NCBI GenBank assembly: GCA_024114885.1 | Contig: CP099427.1 | Coordinates: 558,001-622,000 of the forward strand | Source: Septoria linicola | Lineage: Eukaryota; Ascomycota; Dothideomycetes; Mycosphaerellales; Mycosphaerellaceae | Length of the DNA stretch: 64,000 nt | Reading direction: 5' to 3' | Shown here: one piece after another, positions 19,178-29,792 of the stretch | How positions within the stretch are numbered: position 1 is the first letter of the stretch | Layout: every line of letters starts with the position of its first letter | The notes under the pieces: model-generated | What the model saw: only the letters and a program-made list of their open reading frames with translations | The model's database searches: none | Told to the model about the DNA's origin: nothing | Translations under genes and position numbers: made by a program

Positions 19178-22100
19178 ATGTCATCGGTCGAGTCGCTTCG
19201 CCATGCAGCACTCGCGGCGAAACATGATCAGTTGGTAAGTAGAAATCTCCATATTTGCACAGCATTATCTTCCGACATATTTCTCATCACTTGTGCACGC
19301 TATGTGACGAATGTCCGATGCAAAGTGGTCGAAATGTTGATGCTAACATCTGGCGCAGAAGTCGCTCGCCTCGTCGCATTCCGCAGAATTGCGCGCGTTG
19401 CTGGCAGTCTACAACACCATCAACGATAACACCAACCTTAACTCGTTGGTGAACGCCAATTTCGATGCACTCAACATCGCTGAAGACGAAGCGGAATTTC
19501 TGCGAAATCATGATTTGTCCAGGTTTGTCTGTTGTCATTGCCGTTGTGATACTGGCTGATATGTGAAGTGGCCGGACCTTCGACGCGACGACACAGCTAA
19601 CCATTCGGCCACCACCCCAGCCAACACCACGACCACAAATATTGAACGACTCGTCCAAATCCGTCGCAAACCCCAACAGTGTGCCTGCTGGATCTTCTGG
19701 AACTCAACATGCTACGCCAGCTGTTGCTGCGACGCCGGAACGAGGGATCGTGACCGCGCAAGCTGATGAGAGCGCGTCTTCCATTCCAGAAGTCGTGTCT
19801 AGGATACAGGAAACACTTCCAGTGTTGGACAAAGTGGAAACTCGACGCTCGTCCGCAGCACCGCCCTCTCGCAAGGCTTCCGTTCAACCAGAGGATGCGA
19901 GACCCGTGGATGTCGCAGTACCATTGCCAGAGGAGAATGCACAGCTTTCGACATCCACGCAACAATTTGTGGACTCACAGCAGCCATCTCGACCTGCCAA
20001 AACCGTGCATCTACCTCCACAGGAAGTGCAGGAGGAAAAGCTGCGTGAGCGCGAAGCAGCAGAACGACGACGAAGGTCGGAATCAGAAGTAAAGCTATCC
20101 CAGCGCCTTGCGGCACCCCAGGCCGAAGCGGCTTCTTCACCGTCGTCCACTGTCGGCGCATACTCTGCTGCGACGCCTCAACTTGCGCAGGAATCGCCCG
20201 ATACCTCGCCAGATTCCGAGGCTGCGCTGGAAGTGCCGAAGGATCTTCAACCCTCTGCTGAACAGGTACGGGAGAAGGAAGAACACGACCGGCTGTTAGA
20301 GGCACAGAAGGAGATCGCGCGTCAGCAGGCCCTTGGAGATGTGTCAACGCCAGACGACCAACTGAAGTGGGAGGAGCGTGCCGCTGCTGCTCGGGAGGCA
20401 ACCGAGCGCGTAGCGCGTGAGGAAGCTTCTGGACTAGAGCCTGATGCAAAGGACTCGACCAGCCGAACAGAAATAGAACTGGCCATTGACGGAACGGAAG
20501 TCAACGAGAGAATCGAACATACGCGAGCACAACAGGTGGAGGATGCGAAGCCTACTCCAAAGGTTGCTGAAACAGGAAACATGCCACCGCCGGTGTTACA
20601 GGACGACGGAGACAATATTACTGTTGCGAGGTCCAAATCGCAGCTTTCAGCTAACAGTGCCAAAGTGCAATCAACTCAGTCATCCACGTCCGTGCCACCT
20701 CGTATGACGACCAGGGTCTCGTCGGGTGCAATGCGTCAGAAGTCGGTCTCGGAAATTCTTGGACAAGACCGGGGACGCTCGCAATCTACAGACCATGTAG
20801 TAGGCGTTCGAAAGGAGATGCGGACGCCGGAACCTGTCTCTCCATTCACTCAGCGACATCCTCACGACAGTAGCGGAGGCTTTTTAGGCAGCTCTCCTGC
20901 GAGTCATACCAAGCAACCGTTGCTTGCACAATACAGGCACACTGACGATATCAATGCCGTAATGGGTCAACTCGAGAGCCTCAAGGGTGCAGCCGAGGAC
21001 CCCGAAAAGGACTATCTCGAACCATTGTTCAGGATACAGGCTCACGAATCCCAAAACTCGAGGAGTCGAACATTACCAGAGCTAATCAAGATTGGGTCGA
21101 AAGCACTAGCTACGGAAGACCACTTCACGTCCATGCATGAGCGTCTCGACTTCCGCATGCTTAGACGAATCTACCAGCTCCAGAATGCCAACAAGTGGTC
21201 CCTTCGACAAATGGAGAAGCAGAAGGAGCCAGAACAACCCTTCACTCATCATGATCACATGATGGAAGAAATGAAGTGGATGCGTAAAGACTTCAGGGCT
21301 GAACGGCAGATGAAGAAGAGTGTATGCGCCTGGCTCGCTCAGAGATGTGCGGAATTTCATCACGCGGATGCGTCTGAAAGAAAACGCATGCAGATCAAGC
21401 CGAAAGCAATTCGTGCGCGATCATCTGAAGAGCTCTCAGATCCTGTACCTGATCTCGATGGTGGGGAATCTGGGCCTGAGGATGACGCTAGTCCTCCGAC
21501 TCCGCGAGAGGGTTCGCCCATGCCCACGACCATTGTGATTCCCCTTGAGCTGGTAGATGCAGTCGATGAGCTACGGAAGAGTGGGAAGCTCTCCAAAGCC
21601 CTGTCAGCGCTCCCAGAGGCTGGTCTCCTCGATCTTTCCAGCAAGCATCTGGAAGAGCCATACACCGCGGTGTCTAAGTTTGTGACGGGCAAGGTTCTGC
21701 CAGCTGCCAGCCGACCCTCGAAGAAGCGGAGTCGGTATGACTACGCGGACGAAGATGAATTGCTTGAGGCTGAGCCGAAGAGCAAGCGCCTGCGGGAGAC
21801 AGCGCATCAGGATCCGGAAGGCACCGATTGTGCTCTATTCGATCCTATCAATAAGCCAATACGCGATCGCCTCCATTCGAACAATGCCTTTAGGCCTCCA
21901 TCCGAGTTCTTGATGCCGAACACACAATTCTACGAGTACCGCACTGGCTCTCAATGGGTGTGGGAGGACGACCAGAAGCTGCGCAAGCTTGCCAAGGACT
22001 ACTCTTTCAACTGGTCTTTGATCGCGGATGAGATGGCACTTCCCAGCCGATACAAGAGCGCGGCAGAGAGGCGTACACCCTGGGAGTGTTTCGAGCGCTG

Positions 22101-23844
22101 GGTTGATCTCGAATCCTTACCTGCTGATATGCGCAAGACAGTGTACTTCAAGACCTGGTATGCCCGTCTTGAGCAAGCTCAGCAGGCCTCCGAGCGCCGG
22201 TATCAGCAACAGGTGCAAGTCATTCAACAGCAGGCTGCTCAGAATGGCGCACCATCACACGTACCGATCCGCCGCAAGACGACACCTACGAGAGTGGAAA
22301 AGAGGCGTTCGACTCGCTATTTGTGGATGGTTGAAGGCTTCCGCAAGTTGGCCAAGAAGCGCGAGCAGGCGGCATGGAAACAAGCTGAAACAGCTCGTGC
22401 AGCAGCACAGCGCAAGTCTCAAAACGACTCCAATCCACCGGGTCCGCGCATGAAGATGACGCCTCAAGAGTTCAGCAAGAAGCGCGCCGAAAGAGATGCT
22501 GTGATCGCCGAGCAACAGAGACAGCACCGCCTCAAAATGTTGGAGGCGCAGAGACAGCAGATAGCTGCTGCACGTGCTGCCCAACAGATGCAAATGGCTG
22601 GTGGTCCTCAAGCGCAAGCCGCTGCTGCAGGCCAACAACGTCCGCCAGCGGCAAATATGCCTGCTCAGCAAGCTCAAATGCAAGCCAATGGGCAGCAGGT
22701 ACCCAATCTCAATGCTCAAATGGCAGCGTCGCAAGGCAGAGCCGGCTTACAGATGGCAACTAGGAACGGCCACCTGGCGCCTCCTCCGGTCAACGGCATA
22801 CCCCAAGCGCAAATGACAGCACGAGGTTCACAGGCCACTAACATGCAGGCCCAGCCAAACAACGTGCAGATGAGGAACGCGCAGTATTCTGGTCAACCCT
22901 ATGCGGCGGCCAATGGCAATATTGCTCCATCGCAACAAGTAAGCGGCATGACCACTCAGCAACAGCTTCAGGAGAATCAAGCTCTCCTTGCAGCATTCCG
23001 ACAACAACAGCAACAACAGCAACAACAAGGCGGCGCTGGTCACAATTCAAATCAACAGATGAACGGCTCGCCAAGCATGCCGCCACCTCCAACACCACAA
23101 AGTGCCCCGCAGAAGCTGTCGTCTGGCCACACACCTCAGATTTACGCGATTACGAACCAGGTTCGCGCGGCAAATCCATCTCTGACGGAAGAACAAGTGA
23201 ACGCATTGGCCATTCAGCAGCTTTCCAAGCAGACAAATCAGCAATCCAGTAATCAGGCTAGGCAGAACGCCATGAACGCTGCTTCTGGCATGCCGAACCA
23301 GTCACAAGCGGCCCAAGCATATCCACAGAAGCAGGGACAGTACACGCAGCGACCAATGGCTAATGGCGCGAACGGCGTTAATGGGATGTACTCTCAGACC
23401 AATGGTAGCAGTAATGGTCAATCCCAGGCCGCATCAGGCATGAGCCCGCAGGGAAACAACACAAATCCTTCCCAGGCACAGGACGATTACCGCGCACAGC
23501 TTATTAGAAATCAGCAGCTGCAGATGCCTCAAATGCGGCAGATGCAGAGCCCGAATAACACCGCTGCTCAGCTGTACGGCAGTCCTGTCGCTGCAAATGC
23601 AAGTCCCCACCTGTCCGCTGCGTCTCCAGGACAATCGCCTTATCAGAATGTCAATCAGATGGCACAAATAGGTAGTACCTCCGGACAACGCCCTTCCTCG
23701 CGGTCAAATACACCACAGATGCAACGGCTAAGCTCTTCTGGTAGTGTGAATACCATCGGTACTGGTGGAGGAATGCAAAGCCCGGGCGCCATGGGTATAC
23801 CTCAAAACAGTCCAAGGAGCCTGCCTACTCCAATGGCACAATAG
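19178..23844 (+). CDS. EAF1: NuA4 histone acetyltransferase scaffold Eaf1/Vid21
   Basis: The platform subunit of the NuA4 complex, which acetylates histones H4 and H2A; homologue of animal p400/Domino in part. Exons are 19178-19234, 19359-19522 and 19569-23844 (introns 124 and 46 bp); all phases agree and give 1498 residues. The N-terminus MSSVESLRHAALAAKHDQL is typical of the fungal family. An HSA domain lies near residue 630 (THHDHMMEEMKWMRKDF), which in yeast binds actin-related subunits. A Myb/SANT domain is near 868-925 (QWVWEDDQKLRKLAKDYSFN). The last third is Gln/Asn-rich and disordered, with a polyglutamine run near residue 1217 encoded by mixed CAA/CAG. The first two exons are short and easily missed. 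Confidence 0.94.
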
Positions 23845-24629
23845 TCATCGAATCGGGAGCTGCAGCGTCGCGATCGCAAGCGACGGCACGAGGTTTTCAG
23901 CCGCCTCGGCATATGACGGTCTTGATAGCTGATAGACCGAACTCGCAAAGTCTCGAGGACTATTTGAACGCTGCTCATGGTCGCTTGGCCTGTGAAGCTA
24001 CATATACTTGAAATGAAACGCAATGAATACCATGAATAGAATGCTGCCTATTCAAATTTGACATCTGTTGTCGTGCTGCCAAGCCAGGTGTGAGGCCTCG
24101 AAGTCAAGTAGAGCTTATAGGTAAATACTGCCATACACTTCACGCTCCATGCTCAGGTGCATGTTGTCTGGTCTGGCACTTGATTGATGTTCCAGAGTGC
24201 TCCTTCACAGGACGTCGATCAAGTCTGCTCATTGGATATGTGCGAGTGCAAGGACAGACAGCCAAACCGCCACGGTGAGTAGTCATTTCCCTGACAAAGG
24301 CCGAATTCACAAAAGGAGTCAAATCATATAAATTGTCCTATCGCACCCAAATCAAGTTCAAACATCGTCAGAATGTAGGGACATATCCAATATGAGCCTT
24401 GTAACGATTTGGCTTCTCCAAACATTTTACAGACGATGTTTGGTAAATTTCCCCTTGACAACCCTAAGCACTGCGTAACCCTAAGGCGTGAAGATTTTGG
24501 CCAAGCAACAGCTCCTCGCAGAAGAAACATGCACGAGTGCAGTGACAGAGGATGGCAGAAGATGTTTTTTCCGCAGCGATACGCTTGATTGTACTCTTGG
24601 GCAAGCTCTTATCAGCCTACTATGCTCTC
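23845..24629. other. Convergent intergenic region
   Basis: It holds the 3' flanks of EAF1 and the P450 gene. A few short open frames occur on both strands. Nothing further is supported. Confidence 0.45.
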
Positions 24630-26121
24630 TCACTCCCACACCAGCTCAATCTTCTCGCCCACAATCTGCGCGTTGAACCACTCAGTCACCTCAATCTTCT
24701 CCTGTACCACCTTCGCGCCTTCCATAACGCCAGACCTGGCTACTGCTCTCGTCGCCAATGTTAGCTCTAGCATAGCCAAGTTCCTCGCGATGCATTGTCT
24801 TGGCCCAAGGCCGAATGGGAACCAGTCTCGGAGCATTTCTTTGGTTGGGTTGAGCCACCTTTCGGGCTTGAAAGCGTGTGGTTCGGGAAACACATCAGGG
24901 TTGAAGTGTAAGGTCCAGCACTGTAGGCCGACCTGCGTTCCTCCAGGGATGTGGTAGGTTTGGCCGGTCGATGGCGATGTGTAGGTCCAGCCTGCAGGCG
25001 GGACGATACGTGGAAAATGTGTGGGGTTGGCCATGGATGTACGCAGCGTTTCTTTGACTACTGCTTCGAGGTATGGGAGGCTGGGATGATTGTAGTCTGG
25101 ATCTGTGCTTTCAGCTTCTGCGACTTCCGCCTGCAGTTTGCGATAGACCTCTGGGTGTTTTGCTAAACTCCACAGAAGCATACCGAAGTTCGTGCCGGTT
25201 GTGTCTGTGCCGGCGAAGATCACATCTTTCATCTGCACATCTGTCTCCTCTACACTGATGCCCGCATCTCGAAGGCGTGTCTGGTAGAGGTCTCGCTGTG
25301 GCGGATCTTGGACCAGTGGCATCGTGAAGTTATCAACTTTCTCCTGGCTGACAGCCTCCTCTACCGTCGGTGGGTAGAGTCGCTGGAATAGCATGAACAT
25401 CGGTACAAATAGATAGGGAGGCAGGAAGAAACCGTCCAAGTGATACGATTGAGTCCACGTACGATGATGCCGAAAGCTTGGTTGTCTTCTCATTGCAGCC
25501 GCCGTAGCTCTTACCGAAGAGGTAGGAAGAGGCTGCATCGATAGCCAGCCCACGAGCAAGGTTCAGTACATTGACGGGTGACGAGCGGCCTGTTTCCTTG
25601 GCCTTCCGGCGACTAGCATCGATGTCGTGCTGGAGGCGGCGGACGAACTGATCGATGCAGCCTTCGATAGCATCGCTTCGCGACCTCAGAGCACCAGTAC
25701 TGAACATTGGCATGACTGCTTTGCTTCGCTGAGCTCGATGAGCTGGATCCAAGACGCTAAATATCGTCGGATGGCCATCAGAATCGAAATTGCCATAGGT
25801 CTGTGATTTGAGGAACCCGCCTCTCTCCGAGTATATCGGCGCCAGTGCTTCTCCTTCAGCGAAAACGACTTCGTTCGGCGTGATCCTGATGACTGGCCCA
25901 TACTTCTTGTGAAGAGCATCGATTTGCCGCGATTCGTCACCAAGATACGAGTGTGTCCAAGCCCACAGGGAAGTGAGCCGACATATCAGTGGACCAGGGA
26001 TGTGCGATAGAGGGTCGAAGAATGTTCTGTAGATCATGTAGAATATCGAGGAGAGGATCAATGGAGAGAGTGTAAGTGTTGCGTGCGAGGCTTGAGAAGC
26101 GATACTTTCCAATACTGCCAT
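24630..26121 (-). CDS. Cytochrome P450 with an apparent +1 frameshift
   Basis: A haem-thiolate monooxygenase with an N-terminal membrane anchor (MAVLESIASQ... through LILSSIFYMIYRTFF), so probably ER-bound. The family motifs are the Pro hinge HIPGP, the I-helix AGTDTTGTNF, ExxR in KETLR, PERW in FKPERWLNP and the haem loop FPFGLGPRQCIARN. These are split between two frames. Frame A runs to SASSYVDSIVSLGRF. The family-like continuation, FLPPYLFVPMFMLFQRLYPP, is in the next frame. The change falls at the TTT triplet read from 25431-25429, where one extra T would explain it. A 76-bp intron (GTGGAC donor, TTCCAG acceptor) could also restore frame but would delete family-like sequence. So it is either a recent pseudogene, a sequence error or an unusually spliced gene. 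Substrate unknown. Confidence 0.8.
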
Positions 26122-27035
26122 CGTGTATACGGACGGTAGTGCATGCGATGTAGTGACCACAGTATGAAATAAGGCAGACCTATCTCTGATGAGTCAAGAC
26201 GGGAAGTGTCATCGAAGAGACAGCCAGATGTGGATCTTATCCTCTAGCTGCAGGAGTACGACATAGGTCTCGCCAACCCTGCATCATCTTGAGCGGGATG
26301 ATAGCCCGTGAGCCATCGCGTTCTCAGCATGAGGGCAAGCTTTTCGCAAACCTTGATGTCGGAGCTGATGATTCTCAGAAGTTCGGCATTGCCTGTGGAA
26401 CGTACGATGCGTCGGCCTGAACGGAGCACAAGACTTGGAAGTCCAATAGCGTCTATCCGAGGGCGAGGAATGGTACAGCAATGGCACACTGTCAAGGTTG
26501 GAACGTGAGAGAACGAGGAAAGGCGTGCTCGACGAAGCAGCAAGAGGCTCGGCTCGAGGTCAAATTCCGCCAGACTCGCGACCGCGTCTTGAATTCCAAA
26601 CAACAACACTCACAGTACACACCCAGATCGGACTGCTTGTCCTTGACACCACATGGTTTTCGTGAGCTTGAAAGCCTGCTCTGGTAGTTTCATGCCACGA
26701 TATCTTGTCTGACGCGACGACAGCTCTGCGACAGCCAGCAGATCGCCCGCTCTAGCTGTCACTGACCCCAACGTGAGTCGTTGCATAATGACAATGGATC
26801 ATCTGCAGAAGGCTCATAGTCGCGTCTTTTCACGCTTCTTGGATTTGTATCAATGGTGATTGTGTCTCAACGACGAACGCCCACGGCGGCGGGCTTGCTT
26901 GCTTGCTCAGCAGAGCCCCAGCTTACCAGCAGCTCTCTCGGCGAAATTGGATTCAGCTCTCTGCACACTCGGCGTTATGTACTAAGATAAAACTGCATCT
27001 GCCACCTACATGCGTGTTGCACAAGACCGAGCGAT
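26122..27035. promoter_or_regulatory. Divergent region between the P450 and the Zn2Cys6 factor
   Basis: About 0.9 kb between divergent start codons, so the upstream control DNA of both. A minus-strand open frame (26244-26609) is weak and unrecognised. No clear palindromic CGG pair for the zinc factor was picked out by eye. Confidence 0.45.
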
Positions 27036-28916
27036 ATGTCCGAGCCACCAGTCCGCCGTCAACACAAGCGTCCACGACCGCAATCATCCTGCGCCGTTTG
27101 CCACAAAAGGAAGGTCAAATGTTCAAAAACGCTGCCGTGCCTCCAGTGTCAGAAGCACGGATGTGCATATCAATGTCGATATGATGGTCTGCAGCCTTCA
27201 AGCTCTACCGCCACCACGTTCACGTCCAGCGATTCGCGAGGAGAACAATTGACGGATGAAACAGCTGTGCGCAACGTGGAAGAGGCCATCCAAGCTGCAC
27301 CAAGCGGATCTTTGCGGGAACGTGCAGAAGCATCCAGGCTGGAAATCCTCGCTCTCATACAGGCAGGCAAGCTCAATGCGCGGACGAAATCGAAATATGC
27401 GACGCACGACTGGATCCACACTTCGCAGGGCGGACCGCTTCGAGGCCGCACGCATACCACTGGAATTCTGAAGCACTTTGATCCCTTGATGATATATGTC
27501 GGCCGAACAAGTCTCAGTGGCCATAGCATTGAGGATGACGGTAAGGACATGCGGCGCAAGCACAGACAGACGAACTTCCAAGATCACACGATATCTTCCC
27601 TTTACGCAGATATAGGTCCTCTCAACACGTCTATGGAACTTATTCTTCGATACTTCGAGACATGGCACACGGTATTTCCACTAGTGGACAGAACCACATT
27701 TGACCAGGCCTACGGCGATATGCTCGCCGATCCGACGAATACATCAGTGTGCTTTGTGATTGGGACGCTTCTTATGATGGCACTAGCGAACGCGACCTAC
27801 CCACCCGAAGAAGCACGGCTTCCAGATGACAAGGTTTTACGCTGGCTGGATGCAGCATCTGGGCTTTTGCTACCGATTGTAGAATCTGGTGAGATACATG
27901 GAAAGGCCGTTCGGGGTGCTGCGCTGCTCAGTCTAGCCGAACTCGTCCTCAGCTTCGACTCCACCGCTGGCTACATCAAATCCGGGGCTGTGGTGCGCAT
28001 GACGATGACGTTAAGTCTACATCGAAGTGAACGCCACGAGGAATCAGCATGTCGTGCACTAGTACATCAACTCTCGCTGTGGAACACTATTGTTGAGCTC
28101 GATCAGCACGCATGCCTCGCTGCTGGCATGCCACCGTCTGCGCCCGAGCCTGCGCTTCCAGATGATGATGGAACAGAAGCTACAAACGAAGGCGACTTAG
28201 TGCGTCTCCTGGACCAGACCAACTTGCATGCGTTACTTGAAAGATCGCTTCCTATTCGCCACCGAATTCTCACTGTACTGAATGGAGCAACGCACTTGAT
28301 GTTCGAGCAAGTAGTTGAATTGAGTACCGCTCTCACAAAAGCTTTCGCGCCGGTTAGCACACGACAAGACATACCTAGGGCTTTGAAGACATTCCAGTAC
28401 GAATATGTCTTCTTTGTATATCGGCGATACATGTCAGCACTGCATCGACTCTTTGCCAACATGGACGGAGAGCCAGCGACCTACATCTCACGTGGCATGG
28501 CAGTACGGCTGGCTCGGCGTCACATGCGTACCGTATGCAGCGTGTGGCAAGCATCGAACGATGTTGGCTACTTCGCGCCGTTATTGGCAAGTAACGGTAT
28601 GATGTTTCGCAGTGAGACATGCCATGCAATCTTCACCATAGCACATGAGCTGTACAGAGAAGCAGAAGAAATACAGACTGTGCTGCTCTCTGTGGAGGAC
28701 GGTCGATCGGGGCTCATTGAGACTTTCAAGGCATTCTTTGGTTTCTTGGAAGCCAAGGTCGCAAAGCACGAAGTGCCAGAGAAAGCATTTTTGATCCCAG
28801 CAATGGTCTACGCGCACAATCGCATCTCTGCTACCCATCCAGTAAATTCTGGCGAATACTGTCGAGCAATGGCGGAGGCAGGTGCGGAGGCAGCAAAGTT
28901 CATCGGTTGTGCCTGA
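27036..28916 (+). CDS. Zn2Cys6 fungal transcription factor
   Basis: A nuclear DNA-binding regulator, intronless, 626 residues. The binuclear zinc cluster has C19, C22, C29, C35, C38 and C47 (C-x2-C-x6-C-x5-C-x2-C-x8-C) embedded in basic residues. A fungal-specific transcription factor middle domain spans roughly 180-420, with the landmark YFETWHTVFPLVDRTTFD and a GAVVRMTMTLSLHRSE segment. The ATG at 27036 begins a short basic N-terminus right before the cluster. It is divergent from the P450 and upstream of an ABM-fold gene, so a local pathway regulator is plausible but unproven. Confidence 0.93.
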   Translation: MSEPPVRRQHKRPRPQSSCAVCHKRKVKCSKTLPCLQCQKHGCAYQCRYDGLQPSSSTATTFTSSDSRGEQLTDETAVRNVEEAIQAAPSGSLRERAEASRLEILALIQAGKLNARTKSKYATHDWIHTSQGGPLRGRTHTTGILKHFDPLMIYVGRTSLSGHSIEDDGKDMRRKHRQTNFQDHTISSLYADIGPLNTSMELILRYFETWHTVFPLVDRTTFDQAYGDMLADPTNTSVCFVIGTLLMMALANATYPPEEARLPDDKVLRWLDAASGLLLPIVESGEIHGKAVRGAALLSLAELVLSFDSTAGYIKSGAVVRMTMTLSLHRSERHEESACRALVHQLSLWNTIVELDQHACLAAGMPPSAPEPALPDDDGTEATNEGDLVRLLDQTNLHALLERSLPIRHRILTVLNGATHLMFEQVVELSTALTKAFAPVSTRQDIPRALKTFQYEYVFFVYRRYMSALHRLFANMDGEPATYISRGMAVRLARRHMRTVCSVWQASNDVGYFAPLLASNGMMFRSETCHAIFTIAHELYREAEEIQTVLLSVEDGRSGLIETFKAFFGFLEAKVAKHEVPEKAFLIPAMVYAHNRISATHPVNSGEYCRAMAEAGAEAAKFIGCA

Positions 28917-29237
28917 AGAAGTCCGGCCTCCGTGCTACAAAGATTTCCACCTCACTACTGCAGTCACACCACGAAGCAAACATCTCTCTCATGATGATGA
29001 TGATGTCTGGCCTTTCGCCAAACATGCCGAAAACACCACTACGCGAAGCTTTTTAAGCTTCGGCGGCGTTCAGCTTCTACCTAACTTGAGCTCCATATAC
29101 CCGAGGACGATCGACGTCACTGTCAAGAAGATCAATGACCATCAAACAACTACCTCAAAGATAATTGCGCAACTTTCCGCTTCTGCTCTAACGACCGTAC
29201 AAGGAAACAAACAAGTTCCAATGGTAAATTTACCACA
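28917..29237. other. Intergenic region
   Basis: 321 bases between two same-strand genes, holding the terminator of the Zn2Cys6 gene and the promoter of the ABM gene. It includes a short ATG trinucleotide run near 28990-29004. Nothing else was seen. Confidence 0.4.
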
Positions 29238-29692
29238 ATGTCCGAAGTCAACATCGTCGCCATCTTATACCCGGCTTCCGGAAAGCTGGACAGAGTATGA
29301 CATAGTCCACTTACTCAGATAGCATATCGATACCTACTGACATTTGTCACAGATGCGAGAGCTCATGAAGCCAATGATCAAGAGCGTCTACGAGAAAGAG
29401 GACTATACTCTTCGATACATGATGACTGAACAGATCAATCACGACAGTGGCGAGCCAGATATTGTTATGATCGAGAGTGAGTTCTACCTTCCCGGATCTC
29501 ATTAGGGAGACACTCGTGCTGATAAGATTTATAGCGTACAAAAGTAAAGATGGAGCTGATCAGCATACGGCGACCGATTACTTCAAGGAGCTCTTCGGGA
29601 CGTTCGAGAAGGAAGGGATCATGGCCAAGGCGCCGTATCTAGCAATCACCAAGAGTGTGCAGGGCTTTGATACGGATCGTAAGCTCATCTAG
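29238..29692 (+). CDS. Small antibiotic-biosynthesis-monooxygenase (ABM) fold protein
   Basis: A three-exon gene: 29238-29294, 29353-29476 and 29535-29692, with two 58-bp introns that have good donors (GTATGA, GTGAGT) and CTGAC/CTGAT branch sites. The joined frame gives 112 residues from MSEVNIVAILYPASGK to QGFDTDRKLI. The pattern of a first strand (VNIVAILYP), a long helix (RMRELMKPMIKSVYEKE), a central strand ending in a glutamate-rich edge, and TATDYFKELFGTF matches dimeric alpha/beta barrel proteins of the ABM type. Such proteins include cofactor-free monooxygenases and many small fungal enzymes of unknown role. The family assignment is by pattern and is moderately sure; the exon structure is well supported. 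It converges on the GH3 gene 100 bases away. Confidence 0.82.
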
Positions 29693-29792
29693 AGTAGGTA
29701 CACGCGCTATATGCCAATGCTAAAGCACCGAGTCATCTACAATGCGGCTCCTCGTCGACCAGCGATGGTTTCATTATTCATCCTCTTCGTCA

